Shown piece by piece: positions 7,696 through 14,726 of a DNA stretch of 17,863 nucleotides. The notes under the pieces were generated by a model. That model had not been told where the DNA came from. It searched no databases and was given only the letters and a program-made list of their open reading frames with translations. Source of the DNA: JBFIHZ01 sp041601535 (lineage in GTDB: Bacteria > Pseudomonadota > Gammaproteobacteria > Xanthomonadales > SZUA-36); NCBI GenBank assembly GCA_041601535.1, contig JBFIHZ010000045.1:1-17863 (forward strand), given 5' to 3'. The position numbers and the translations under genes were made by a program. Every line of letters starts with the position of its first letter. Position 1 is the first letter of the stretch.

Positions 7696-8520
7696 TCAGG
7701 TTGACTTCTGTTTGGAGGTGGCGGGACGTTCACTGCCGCGTTTGTAACGGGAAATAAAGTCCTGGTGTTCCTGCGTGTTGTGGCTGAGTGCCTGCATGCT
7801 GGCAGAGAGCTCCAGCAGCGTGTCCAGCCTCTGGTGCTGTCCCTCGCGCAACAGTTTCTTGGTCATCCGCAGCGCCGGCCCGGAATTGCTGGCCATGCGG
7901 CCGGCCAGCTCAAGTGCGGCTGGCAGCAACTGATCGTGCGGAACCAGCCTGGATATCAGTCCGCAAGCCAGTGCTTCCTCTGCCTGAATGCTGTCGCCGG
8001 TGAAACTCATCTCGTATGCCTTGGACAGGCCTACGATACGTGGCAGGAACCACGCCCCGCCATCTCCCGGAACAATACCGACTTTGACAAAACTTTCAGC
8101 GAAACGGGCATGCTCCGAGCCTATGCGAATGTCGCACATGCACGCCAGGTCACAGCCCGCTCCAATGGCGTTGCCATTGACGGCTGCAATGGTGGGGACT
8201 TCCAGGTTGTATAGCGCGAGTGGAATCTTCTGTATGCCCGTCCGGTAGTTGTTTCGCAGTTCGTAAGGCGGGCCCTCAAACATGCCTTCCTGGTTGGCCA
8301 TGTCCTTGACGTCGCCGCCGGCACAGAACGATTTTCCGGTTGCCGTGAGGATGACGGCGTTAACCGACAAATCGTTGTTGATCTCCCGGCACAGCGCTTC
8401 GATTTCGTCAAACTGCCACTGATCCTTCAATACATTGTGCTTCTCGGGGTGGCTCATGGTGAGGATCATCACCTTGCCATCACGCTGGACATCGATAAAT
8501 TTGTTGTCAGCCGCGGTCAT
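7696..8520 (-). CDS. crotonase-family protein (enoyl-CoA hydratase/isomerase) lacking the usual catalytic Glu pair
   Basis: A 274-residue crotonase-fold protein. The oxyanion-hole motifs are intact: SFCAGGDVKDM (64-74) and NAIGAGCDLACMCD (117-130). The acid-base positions differ from classical hydratases. Asp124 replaces the first Glu (GAGCDL), and the second Glu position is Phe144 in FAESFVKVGIVPGDGG. Asp153 lies a few residues further on. Loss of the second Glu and an Asp in this later loop recall isomerases such as PaaG, so isomerisation of a double bond, or another crotonase reaction, is as likely as hydration. The start ATG shares one base with the TGA of the ligase gene (TGATG at 8522-8518), which implies tight translational coupling. 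The C-terminal tail is basic and rich in Ser and Thr. It belongs to the ligase operon and is a different subfamily from the crotonase at 3507-4313. Confidence 0.92.
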   Translation of the reverse strand: MTAADNKFIDVQRDGKVMILTMSHPEKHNVLKDQWQFDEIEALCREINNDLSVNAVILTATGKSFCAGGDVKDMANQEGMFEGPPYELRNNYRTGIQKIPLALYNLEVPTIAAVNGNAIGAGCDLACMCDIRIGSEHARFAESFVKVGIVPGDGGAWFLPRIVGLSKAYEMSFTGDSIQAEEALACGLISRLVPHDQLLPAALELAGRMASNSGPALRMTKKLLREGQHQRLDTLLELSASMQALSHNTQEHQDFISRYKRGSERPATSKQKST

Positions 8521-10181
8521 CAGCTTGCTTCCGATACCGGCTCTGACCGTTCGCGAATGATGTCCGCAAGCACGTTCTTGGAGACCTTTCCAAAGGTGGA
8601 CAGCGGAAACTGGTCAAACAGTTCCAGCCGTTCAGGCAGCTTGAATGTGGCAATTCGCTGTTCTCTGAGGTGCGAGGTCAGTTCATCCAGTGTCAGCTCG
8701 GATTCACCGTTTTTCAGAATGACGCAGGCACACATTTTCTCGCCCAGAACCATGTCCGGCATGGCCACACAGGCCACGTTTTTCACTGCGGGGTGGGTAA
8801 GCACCAGGTTCTCAACTTCTTCAGCGGAAATTTTCTCGCCGCCACGGTTGATCACATCTTTCTTGCGCCCTTCAATGATGTAGTTGCCACTGGCATGCTG
8901 GCGTACCAGATCGCCGGAGCGATAAAAGCCATCGGGTGTGAAGGCACGGGCGTTGTGTTCAGGTGCATTGAAATACCCGCGAAGCGTGTAAGGGCCCCGG
9001 CAGCATAATTCACCAATTTCACCGAATTGCACCGGCTGGTCGTCTTCACCCAGGATGAGGATTTCATCGTCCGCACACACCGGCCGGCCTACTGTTTCCA
9101 GGCGAATCTCTGACGGATCATCCAGGCGCACAAACATCAACAGGCCCTCGGCCATGCCGAAGTTCTCCTGCACTGTGCAGTTGGTAAGAATCCGTTCCGT
9201 CAGCAGGCGGGTTTCGGGCTGTAGCCGTTGCCCGCCCGACTGAATGACCCGGACAGATGACAGATCATGCTCGCTGACCAGTGGGTGATTCATCCAGTTG
9301 ATCAGCAGGGCAGGGACAACATGGACATGGGTCACCTTGTGTTGCTCGATCAAGCTGAACACGTCCTCCGCCTTGGTGCTGGTGTGCAGGATGACTTTCG
9401 CGCCCTTCAGCATAAAGCCCTGCAGGCCGGGACAGGCCAGCGGCAGGTTATGGGCAATCGGCAGCACGTCCAGCAGAACGGAATCCTGGTCTATGCCGGT
9501 GTACCTGGCCGCCAGTTTCGAATTGCAGACGTAATCATTGTGGGTTCGTGGAATCAGTTTGGGGATGGCTGTCGTACCGCCTGATAACAGGAACAGCGCA
9601 GGTTCTGCCGGGTTGACCTTGCTCTGGATGGTGTCAATGATTGCCGCGTCACGCGTGGCTGGCCGTTCGATCAAGTCATCAAGGGAAATAAAGCCTTCAG
9701 GCACCTCACCCAGTACGAATTTCAATCTGAGTGTATCGGTCTCGGCCTCGATCTGATTGACAATGTCAGTAAAACTGCAGGACCTGGTTTTGTCTGCGGT
9801 TATGGTGGCCACGGCCCCGGCCTGCTCAACGAACTGTTTCATTTCCCAGTAGCGGTGGCTGTGCAAGGCCAGAATCGGCAGCACGCCGATCTTCTGCAGG
9901 GCGAAGTAGACGTAGACGAACTCTATGATGTTACCCAGTTGCAACACCACGATCTGACCCGGCTCCAGGCCCGCATCGAGAAAGTTCAGGGCCAGATTGG
10001 TGGCTCGCTGGTCCAGTTGGCCATAGGTCACATCCCGGCTGCCATCCGAAACGGCGATCCGGTCGCGATAGGTATCACAAACCTGCTTGAATGTGACTGA
10101 AAGGGTTTGGTCCTCCCAGTAGCCGGCATCTCGGTATTTTTTGGCAAAGTCATCCGGAAATGCGGTAAATCCCTTCAACAT
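8520..10181 (-). CDS. aryl-acid AMP/CoA ligase (EntE/DhbE-lineage adenylating enzyme)
   Basis: A 553-residue ANL-superfamily adenylate-forming enzyme, cytoplasmic. The order of motifs follows (2,3-dihydroxybenzoyl)adenylate synthases: YWEDQTL near residue 21, P-loop LLSGGTTAIPKLIPRTHNDY (199-217), PIAHNLPLACPG (241-252), FGMAEGLLMFVRLDD (341-355), GFYRSGDL (418-425), GRKKDVINRGGEKIS (438-452) and the C-terminal catalytic Lys532 (FGKVSK). Aryl-pocket residues are Asn245, Leu246, Cys250 and Leu348; DhbE has Asn235, Tyr236, Ser240 and Val337. From memory of the DhbE structure work, Cys and Leu at the last two positions mark salicylate-type enzymes. No carrier protein, NRPS or isochorismate gene is present, and crotonase and thiolase genes follow, so aryl-CoA formation for catabolism is more likely than siderophore assembly. 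The ATG is preceded by GGAGG four bases upstream. The SDR gene ends 165 bp upstream. Confidence 0.93.
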   Translation of the reverse strand: MLKGFTAFPDDFAKKYRDAGYWEDQTLSVTFKQVCDTYRDRIAVSDGSRDVTYGQLDQRATNLALNFLDAGLEPGQIVVLQLGNIIEFVYVYFALQKIGVLPILALHSHRYWEMKQFVEQAGAVATITADKTRSCSFTDIVNQIEAETDTLRLKFVLGEVPEGFISLDDLIERPATRDAAIIDTIQSKVNPAEPALFLLSGGTTAIPKLIPRTHNDYVCNSKLAARYTGIDQDSVLLDVLPIAHNLPLACPGLQGFMLKGAKVILHTSTKAEDVFSLIEQHKVTHVHVVPALLINWMNHPLVSEHDLSSVRVIQSGGQRLQPETRLLTERILTNCTVQENFGMAEGLLMFVRLDDPSEIRLETVGRPVCADDEILILGEDDQPVQFGEIGELCCRGPYTLRGYFNAPEHNARAFTPDGFYRSGDLVRQHASGNYIIEGRKKDVINRGGEKISAEEVENLVLTHPAVKNVACVAMPDMVLGEKMCACVILKNGESELTLDELTSHLREQRIATFKLPERLELFDQFPLSTFGKVSKNVLADIIRERSEPVSEAS

Positions 10182-10346
10182 AAATCCTCCAAACGCGAAT
10201 CGGACAGCCGAAACGCAACTGGGTAACTGTTTTTATTGTTTAGCGGCGCTTCAGTTGTGAGCCAAAGTGCCGATAGTGAAACCGTACAAAAACGGCCGGT
10301 TCGTAAGTGGTTGGTCAGGCGCAGGGCGCTACGCATTAACACAGGG

Positions 10347-11114
10347 TCAGGTCGTCTTGGCGAAGCCCCCATCGATTACGATGGTTTCTCCGGTCACAAA
10401 ATGCATGTGTTCAACCAGCGTCAATGCCACCTCGGCGACATCATCAACGGTGACACAACGCTTCAGCGGTGTGGCTTTGGCGCGGCGCTCCATCAGCCGG
10501 TCGTAGTGTTCTCCAAGCATTTCCTCCATCCAGCTACCCTCCATCCAGCCCGGCGCGATGGCATTCACCCGGACTTTTGGGCCGAGTGCGCCGCACAGCG
10601 TTTGCGTCATGCTGATCACCGCGGCTTTGGAGGAGGAATAAGGCAGCGGCTGTGGCCCGGGACGCATGCCCACAATGGATGCCGTATTGACCATGACCGG
10701 ACGTTCCGACTCCAGCAGCAGGTTCTTGGTGTGTTTGGCAATCAGGAACAGGCCGCGCACATTGACCGCGTAAACGCGGTCCCAATCCGCTACATCGATT
10801 TCATCAAACTGTTTGGGCGGCGTTTTGATGGATATGCCGGCGTTGTTGCAAACCACGTCCAGGCGTCCAAACTTGCGCCGGATCTCATCCACCATGGCTT
10901 TGACGCTGTCTTCGCTGGCCACATCACACTGCACCAGCAAGGTATCAGAGCCCTGTTGCGTGCATGCATCGGCCGTGTCCTGGGCCGATTCCTTGCTTCG
11001 GCTGTAATTGACTACCAGGTTATAGCCCGCTCCGGCCAATGTTTTTGCGATGGCAGCACCGATGCCGCTGGCAGAGCCTGTGACCAGTGCAACCCGCTTG
11101 CTTTCGTTTCCCAT
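10347..11114 (-). CDS. short-chain dehydrogenase/reductase (FabG-like SDR)
   Basis: A 255-residue classical SDR. The Rossmann start is VTGSASGIG (residues 11-19), with NYSRSK after beta-2, which favours NADP(H). CDV at 63-65, the NNAG motif at 90-93, and the catalytic Ser146 (NTASIVG), Tyr159 and Lys163 (YSSSK) are all present, as is the C-terminal FVTGETIVIDGGF. It should reduce a ketone or oxidise a hydroxyl in the cytoplasm. Inside this operon the natural job is the 3-hydroxyacyl-CoA to 3-oxoacyl-CoA step between crotonase and thiolase, but SDR specificity cannot be read from motifs. It is the first gene behind the promoter at 11224-11251. GAGG lies six bases before the ATG. The 165 bases between it and the ligase gene hold no gene and only weak inverted repeats. 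Confidence 0.95.
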   Translation of the reverse strand: MGNESKRVALVTGSASGIGAAIAKTLAGAGYNLVVNYSRSKESAQDTADACTQQGSDTLLVQCDVASEDSVKAMVDEIRRKFGRLDVVCNNAGISIKTPPKQFDEIDVADWDRVYAVNVRGLFLIAKHTKNLLLESERPVMVNTASIVGMRPGPQPLPYSSSKAAVISMTQTLCGALGPKVRVNAIAPGWMEGSWMEEMLGEHYDRLMERRAKATPLKRCVTVDDVAEVALTLVEHMHFVTGETIVIDGGFAKTT

Positions 11115-11203
11115 GGAACCCTCAATTGTTTACTGGAATGCATCGTTCAGCCACTTCTTACAGAGGCCATTTCGACTTCCAATTTCAAAAAATATTGTAT
11201 CAC

Positions 11204-11223
11204 GAACATAAACGATCTTGTTC
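11204..11223 (-). promoter_or_regulatory. operator-like palindrome at the start of the SDR operon
   Basis: GAACA-N10-TGTTC is a 20-bp inverted repeat placed directly against the -10 box (11224-11229), so it would cover the transcription start. On the minus strand it includes CAAGATCGT, then TTAT, then GTTCGT. Without the TTAT this is the sequence found at 5258-5282. Likely operator of the TetR protein encoded at 5598-6221; inferred from position and repetition. Confidence 0.55.
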
Positions 11224-11251
11224 ATTATTAATAAAGTTTCAATAAAGTCAA
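11224..11251 (-). promoter_or_regulatory. sigma70-type promoter of the SDR-ligase-crotonase-thiolase operon
   Basis: On the minus strand TTGACT (11251-11246), a 16-base AT-rich spacer and AATAAT (11229-11224) give five of six matches in each box. The start would fall near 11217, about 100 bases before the SDR ATG, inside the adjacent palindrome. Confidence 0.65.
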
Positions 11252-11256
11252 GAACG

Positions 11257-11297
11257 AAAAAACCCCTGGCGGGGCTGAGGTGAAGGTGATCCAGGGG
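11257..11297 (-). terminator. rho-independent terminator of the TRAP operon
   Basis: Read on the minus strand, CCCCTGG (11297-11291) pairs with CCAGGGG (11269-11263) in a perfect 7-bp GC-rich stem with a 21-base loop. TTTTTT follows at 11262-11257. A shorter CCCC-GCCA-GGGG stem against the same T-run is an alternative. It lies about 115 bases after the DctM stop and just before the promoter of the next operon, so it insulates the two units. Confidence 0.75.
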
Positions 11298-11412
11298 AAC
11301 AGGGGGGGTGGGGCCGTACCGGGACGAGCTCAGCGGTTCAGCTAAAGAAGGTTAATCTGCCGGATTGGTGGTAAGCGGTGACCCAGCCAGCGGCCGGGCC
11401 CGGATGAGTGGT

Positions 11413-12732
11413 TTACAACAGGGTGTCTGGCAGCCAGCTGGCAAGCCAGGGATTCAGCAGCACCAGAAAGGCCACCAGAAGGATAAGCAACATATATGGC
11501 AGCGAGCCTTTAAAGATATCTGTCAGGGTAACGTTCGATTCGGCAACGGCTGCCTTGACCGTAAACACCAGCAAACCGACAGGTGGTGTCAACAGGCCAG
11601 CTTCGATGATCAGAATTCCGTAAATGGCGAAAGCGATTTCATTGAAACCCAGTCCCGCTGCGATAGGTACGAATATGGGGACGGTCATCAGGATGACGGA
11701 AATCGAATCAATGATCGCGCCCAGCACCAGCCAGGCAATGGTCATGATCAGGATAATGGTAAACACAGAGAATCCGGACTCCGCAAAGAAAGTCTGGATC
11801 AGGTCGATGCCGCCGCTCATGGCAAGAAACCGGGCATACATCGAGCCGGTGACCAGCAGAATCATGATGGGTGCGGTGGTACGGCCGGCGTCGTAAATGG
11901 ATTGCATGAACTCGCGATAGCGCATGCCTTTGAACCAGCCGATCAGCGCGCTGCCCAAAACACCAAATCCGGCAGCCTCGGTAGGCGTGAAGAAGCCTTT
12001 CCATATTCCGCCCAAAACCAGCACCACCAGCAGAGCAATGCTAATACCGCCGATAACTTCTGAGCGTGAAGTCACCGGCTTCTGGGTGTTCGCCTGCTTG
12101 CCCGGTTCAGCCGGTGCAAGGCGCGGATTCACAATGGCTGCAATAACGCAATATGCCACAAAGGTCAGGCCGAGCAGCAGCCCGGGCACCACACCGCCAA
12201 GGAACAGCGCACCCACCGAGCCTTCGGTGAGAATGGCCCATACGATCAGCAAAACACTTGGCGGTATCAGCATGCCAAGGCAGGCGCTGCCCGCAATAAC
12301 GCCAAGTGCATAGCCGTTGTCATAACCCACACGGCGCATTTCCGGATGGGCAATGCGGCTGAAAGTCGCCGCTGAAGCGATGGCTACGCCGGATACCGCA
12401 GCAAACAGTGTGTTGCCGATTACGGTGGCCGCAGCCAGCCGTCCCGGCAGCCTGCCCAGGCCGCGGTCACAGATGCGGTACAGATCGGTGGCCGCTCCGG
12501 ACCGGCTGATGAGCTCACCCATCAGCACGAACAGCGGGATGACAGCCAGTGCGTGGCTGCGGATGGCCTCAAAGGAGGTGGAGCCCAGGATTGAAAGCGC
12601 GACATCAACATGCTGGGTGATCAGGTACACGCCAAACACACTGGTAAATCCAAGTGCAACGCCAATGTGCACACCCAGCAGCACCATGGCTATCAGGAGA
12701 GCCAGTGAATAGAAAATGATTTCCGGACCCAC
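11413..12732 (-). CDS. dctM: TRAP transporter large permease subunit (DctM family)
   Basis: A 439-residue, highly hydrophobic inner-membrane protein, the usual length for DctM. The core signature is GNTLFAAVSGVAIASAATFSRIAHPEMRRVGYDNGY-type sequence in residues 105-145, then AGSACLGMLIPPSVLLIVWAI, the conserved IPPS region of the substrate/sodium path. A repeat half appears later with GAIIDSISVILMTVPIFVPIA and EAGLLTPPVGLLVFTVKA. TRAP transporters import organic acids using the sodium gradient. The start is GTG at 12732, five bases after the DctQ stop, with GGGGAG about 12 bases upstream; no nearby ATG fits better. It is the last gene of the M24-phosphotransfer-DctQ-DctM operon, before the terminator at 11257-11297. 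The periplasmic binding protein (DctP) is not in the window, so the substrate cannot be guessed. Confidence 0.95.
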   Translation of the reverse strand: MGPEIIFYSLALLIAMVLLGVHIGVALGFTSVFGVYLITQHVDVALSILGSTSFEAIRSHALAVIPLFVLMGELISRSGAATDLYRICDRGLGRLPGRLAAATVIGNTLFAAVSGVAIASAATFSRIAHPEMRRVGYDNGYALGVIAGSACLGMLIPPSVLLIVWAILTEGSVGALFLGGVVPGLLLGLTFVAYCVIAAIVNPRLAPAEPGKQANTQKPVTSRSEVIGGISIALLVVLVLGGIWKGFFTPTEAAGFGVLGSALIGWFKGMRYREFMQSIYDAGRTTAPIMILLVTGSMYARFLAMSGGIDLIQTFFAESGFSVFTIILIMTIAWLVLGAIIDSISVILMTVPIFVPIAAGLGFNEIAFAIYGILIIEAGLLTPPVGLLVFTVKAAVAESNVTLTDIFKGSLPYMLLILLVAFLVLLNPWLASWLPDTLL

Positions 12733-12737
12733 GGTGT

Positions 12738-13316
12738 CTAGTTACTCCCCGGTGTTTGATTTGGCGTTTCGCGATGACCATGGTCTGCGGACAGCTTTCC
12801 CGTCCAGTCCAGGTAGATCAATTGCATATAGACAGTGGCGGCAAATGCCGTGGTCACAATCAGCAGGAAACGTACCGGGTAGGTGACAACGCGTAACGCG
12901 CCCTCACCTTCATATTCACCGATGTGCCATGCATCCACAAAGGGTTGCCACGAGCTGTAGGCAGTAGCCAGGAAGAACGTAAAACCGAGCAGATTGCCCA
13001 GGGTTCTCAGCAAGCGTTTCCAGTTCGGGTTGGCTGCGTCAAGGATCAGTGTGGTGTTAAGCATGCTTCCACGGTAGATGGCCAGCGGAAGTTGCAGAAA
13101 GGCAATCGAAACCACGGAGTTCTGGATGATTTCGGCAGCGCCCATCAATGGAACGGAGAACAGGTAGCGGCCACTGACATCAATAAAGATGATGATGGCG
13201 AGGATAACAACCCAGAACGCGGAAACGACATGACACCATTGGGCGAGCCGGGCCAGCATCAGTTTCGACCTCGTTGTATCGTCTGCATCATTTCCACAGC
13301 CGGCATGCTGTGGCAT
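12738..13316 (-). CDS. dctQ: TRAP transporter small permease subunit (DctQ family)
   Basis: A 192-residue membrane protein with four predicted helices (about residues 28-48, 62-84, 106-124 and 146-168). The family pattern FIDVSGRYLFSVPLMGAAEI after helix 1 is the DctQ hallmark. It pairs with DctM in the inner membrane. The open frame starts at ATG 13316, but the first 19 residues (MPQHAGCGNDADDTTRSKL) are hydrophilic and the Shine-Dalgarno site there is weak. ATG at 13259 (MLARLAQWCHVVS) has GAGG at a workable distance and gives a 173-residue protein closer to typical size, so the true start is uncertain. The C-terminal tail is polar and likely cytoplasmic. It sits 63 bases after the phosphotransfer gene and five bases before DctM. 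Confidence 0.93.
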   Translation of the reverse strand: MPQHAGCGNDADDTTRSKLMLARLAQWCHVVSAFWVVILAIIIFIDVSGRYLFSVPLMGAAEIIQNSVVSIAFLQLPLAIYRGSMLNTTLILDAANPNWKRLLRTLGNLLGFTFFLATAYSSWQPFVDAWHIGEYEGEGALRVVTYPVRFLLIVTTAFAATVYMQLIYLDWTGKLSADHGHRETPNQTPGSN

Positions 13317-13379
13317 AGGTCATGCATCATGAGTTTTCCCCGGTTTGGCAAGGTTCCCGTGCGAACCTGCGTTGCTTGA

Positions 13380-14669
13380 TTACTGCCAGTGAACCATGCC
13401 CATTACACCATCGACCCCTACCTGCACGCCTTCAGGTATTTTGGTGGTGGCTTCCTGTACTCCCAGTACCATCGGGATACCGCGCTCCCTGGCAAGAGAG
13501 GCCAGGTGTGAGGTGCTGCCACCGAGTTCGGCCACCACACCGGATACCCGGCCCAGAATTTCACTCAGGGAAGGCCCGGCCACCTTGGTAATCAGGATAT
13601 CACCCGGAGAAACCCTGGCCATCTCACATTCGCAACTGATTACGCACGACCGGCCAGCTGCGAAACCGGTACCGGATGGCTGACCTCTCAACCCGGGACG
13701 GTCGGCCCAGGTTTTGTCCAGCACGGGTCTTTGTTCAACGTGCAAGGGGCGTGATTGCAGCATTTTGAAACCATTGCTGTCCATGGCCCACTCGATCTCC
13801 ACGGGTGCGCCCATCAGCTGCTCTGCTGTCATCAGCATCTGAGCCATGATGGACACCTGTTCGGGGTTGAGGCAAAGCTCCGGACTGGAATCCGCGCTGG
13901 CCAGGTTGGCGGATTGCTGCGCGCCATGATGCCGGCAGTAAATGCTGTGCTGTTTGCGGCCGGTCATGGTTTCCAGTACTTCGCCGTCGCGGCTGAGTTC
14001 GTAACGGTCCGGAACCACTTCACCCTGAGCAATGGTGGTGCCAAGTCCCCAGGTTGCGCTGAGCAACATTTTTCCATCCGCCGTGTGGCTGATGCCCCCG
14101 CCGGATACCCTTGCTTCTACCAGGGGTTGCACGCACAAGGCCATGGCGGAATCCATCGGGTCGATGCCATGGGTGGCCATGTACTTGAGAGCGCGTGGTG
14201 ACCACAGCGCTGCCCAGCAGGCTCGCACTGCGGTGAGGAAGTCTTCCTCGTTCTCCAGGTCGAGAAACGTTTCGAACTGGCCGGCAAAAGTTGACCCCGC
14301 CTTGTCTTCCATCAGGGCTGAAGAGCGCACTACGGTTCTGGCGGCGGGGCCCTTGTCGAGGTTGCGGTAGGCTTGCACCAGCTGGTCGAGTATCTCGGGA
14401 ATAATCGGCTGGTCAAACAAACCGATGCGCACCTGGGAAATCAGCTCCCTGGCATCTTCGCCGGCGTGTTCCGCGGCCGCCGCCTGCATGGCGGCGCCTT
14501 CCAGCCCTGATGCCCTTAACTGCATTCGGTAAGCTTCGGCATCCAGGCAAAAGCCATCCTGAATGGGTAAACCCGCGCGGCCAAGAATCGCCTGGTTGGC
14601 TGCCTTGGAACCGAACCGTGCAATATCGATTGCTGCTTCATCATGCAGCCCAACAACGAGTTTTCTCAT
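13380..14669 (-). CDS. PEP-synthase-like phosphotransfer protein: ATP-grasp plus phosphohistidine domain, no acceptor domain
   Basis: A 429-residue protein. Residues 1 to about 320 match the nucleotide-binding part of PEP synthase/PPDK: GSKAANQAILGRAGLPI (20-36), VVRSSALMEDKAGSTFAGQ (113-131), WAALWSPRALKY (152-163), VVPDRYEL (218-225) and EIEWAMD with KMLQSRPLH (291-310). Residues about 335-429 form the swivelling domain, with GGSTSHLASLARERGIP carrying His388, the expected phosphorylated residue. The chain stops there. PEP synthase (about 790 residues) has a TIM-barrel PEP domain next, and rifampin phosphotransferase has a separate drug-binding domain; neither is present. By analogy with phenylphosphate synthase of anaerobic phenol degraders, which also lacks a PEP domain, it could move the beta-phosphate of ATP to a small organic acceptor bound by a partner. 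It is in one operon with the M24 protein (57 bp upstream) and the TRAP permease. Function is inferred only. Confidence 0.85.
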   Translation of the reverse strand: MRKLVVGLHDEAAIDIARFGSKAANQAILGRAGLPIQDGFCLDAEAYRMQLRASGLEGAAMQAAAAEHAGEDARELISQVRIGLFDQPIIPEILDQLVQAYRNLDKGPAARTVVRSSALMEDKAGSTFAGQFETFLDLENEEDFLTAVRACWAALWSPRALKYMATHGIDPMDSAMALCVQPLVEARVSGGGISHTADGKMLLSATWGLGTTIAQGEVVPDRYELSRDGEVLETMTGRKQHSIYCRHHGAQQSANLASADSSPELCLNPEQVSIMAQMLMTAEQLMGAPVEIEWAMDSNGFKMLQSRPLHVEQRPVLDKTWADRPGLRGQPSGTGFAAGRSCVISCECEMARVSPGDILITKVAGPSLSEILGRVSGVVAELGGSTSHLASLARERGIPMVLGVQEATTKIPEGVQVGVDGVMGMVHWQ

Positions 14670-14726
14670 ATTCAGGAATTCCTTTGCATGGCGTGTTTGC
14701 CTGGATGCCGATTTGTCTGCAGTGGA

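Noticed and set aside
6828..7757. Plus-strand open frame of 309 codons opposite the thiolase
   Set aside because: It is antisense to a clearly recognised thiolase and shows no domain pattern; it is a by-product of GC-rich codon use.
8520..10181. Siderophore (enterobactin/bacillibactin-like) locus
   Set aside because: Only the EntE-like ligase is present; no isochorismate genes, carrier protein, NRPS or iron transporter, and the operon partners are CoA-pathway enzymes.
10236..11231. Plus-strand open frame of 331 codons opposite the SDR gene
   Set aside because: Antisense to a complete SDR with all motifs; the translation is rich in His, Cys and Arg without a recognisable fold.
11365..12063. 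Plus-strand open frame of 232 codons opposite DctM
   Set aside because: Its Gln/His/Asp-rich composition is the expected mirror of a hydrophobic membrane protein on the other strand.
13380..14669. PEP synthase or pyruvate phosphate dikinase
   Set aside because: The PEP/pyruvate TIM-barrel domain is missing, and the chain ends cleanly after the phosphohistidine domain.
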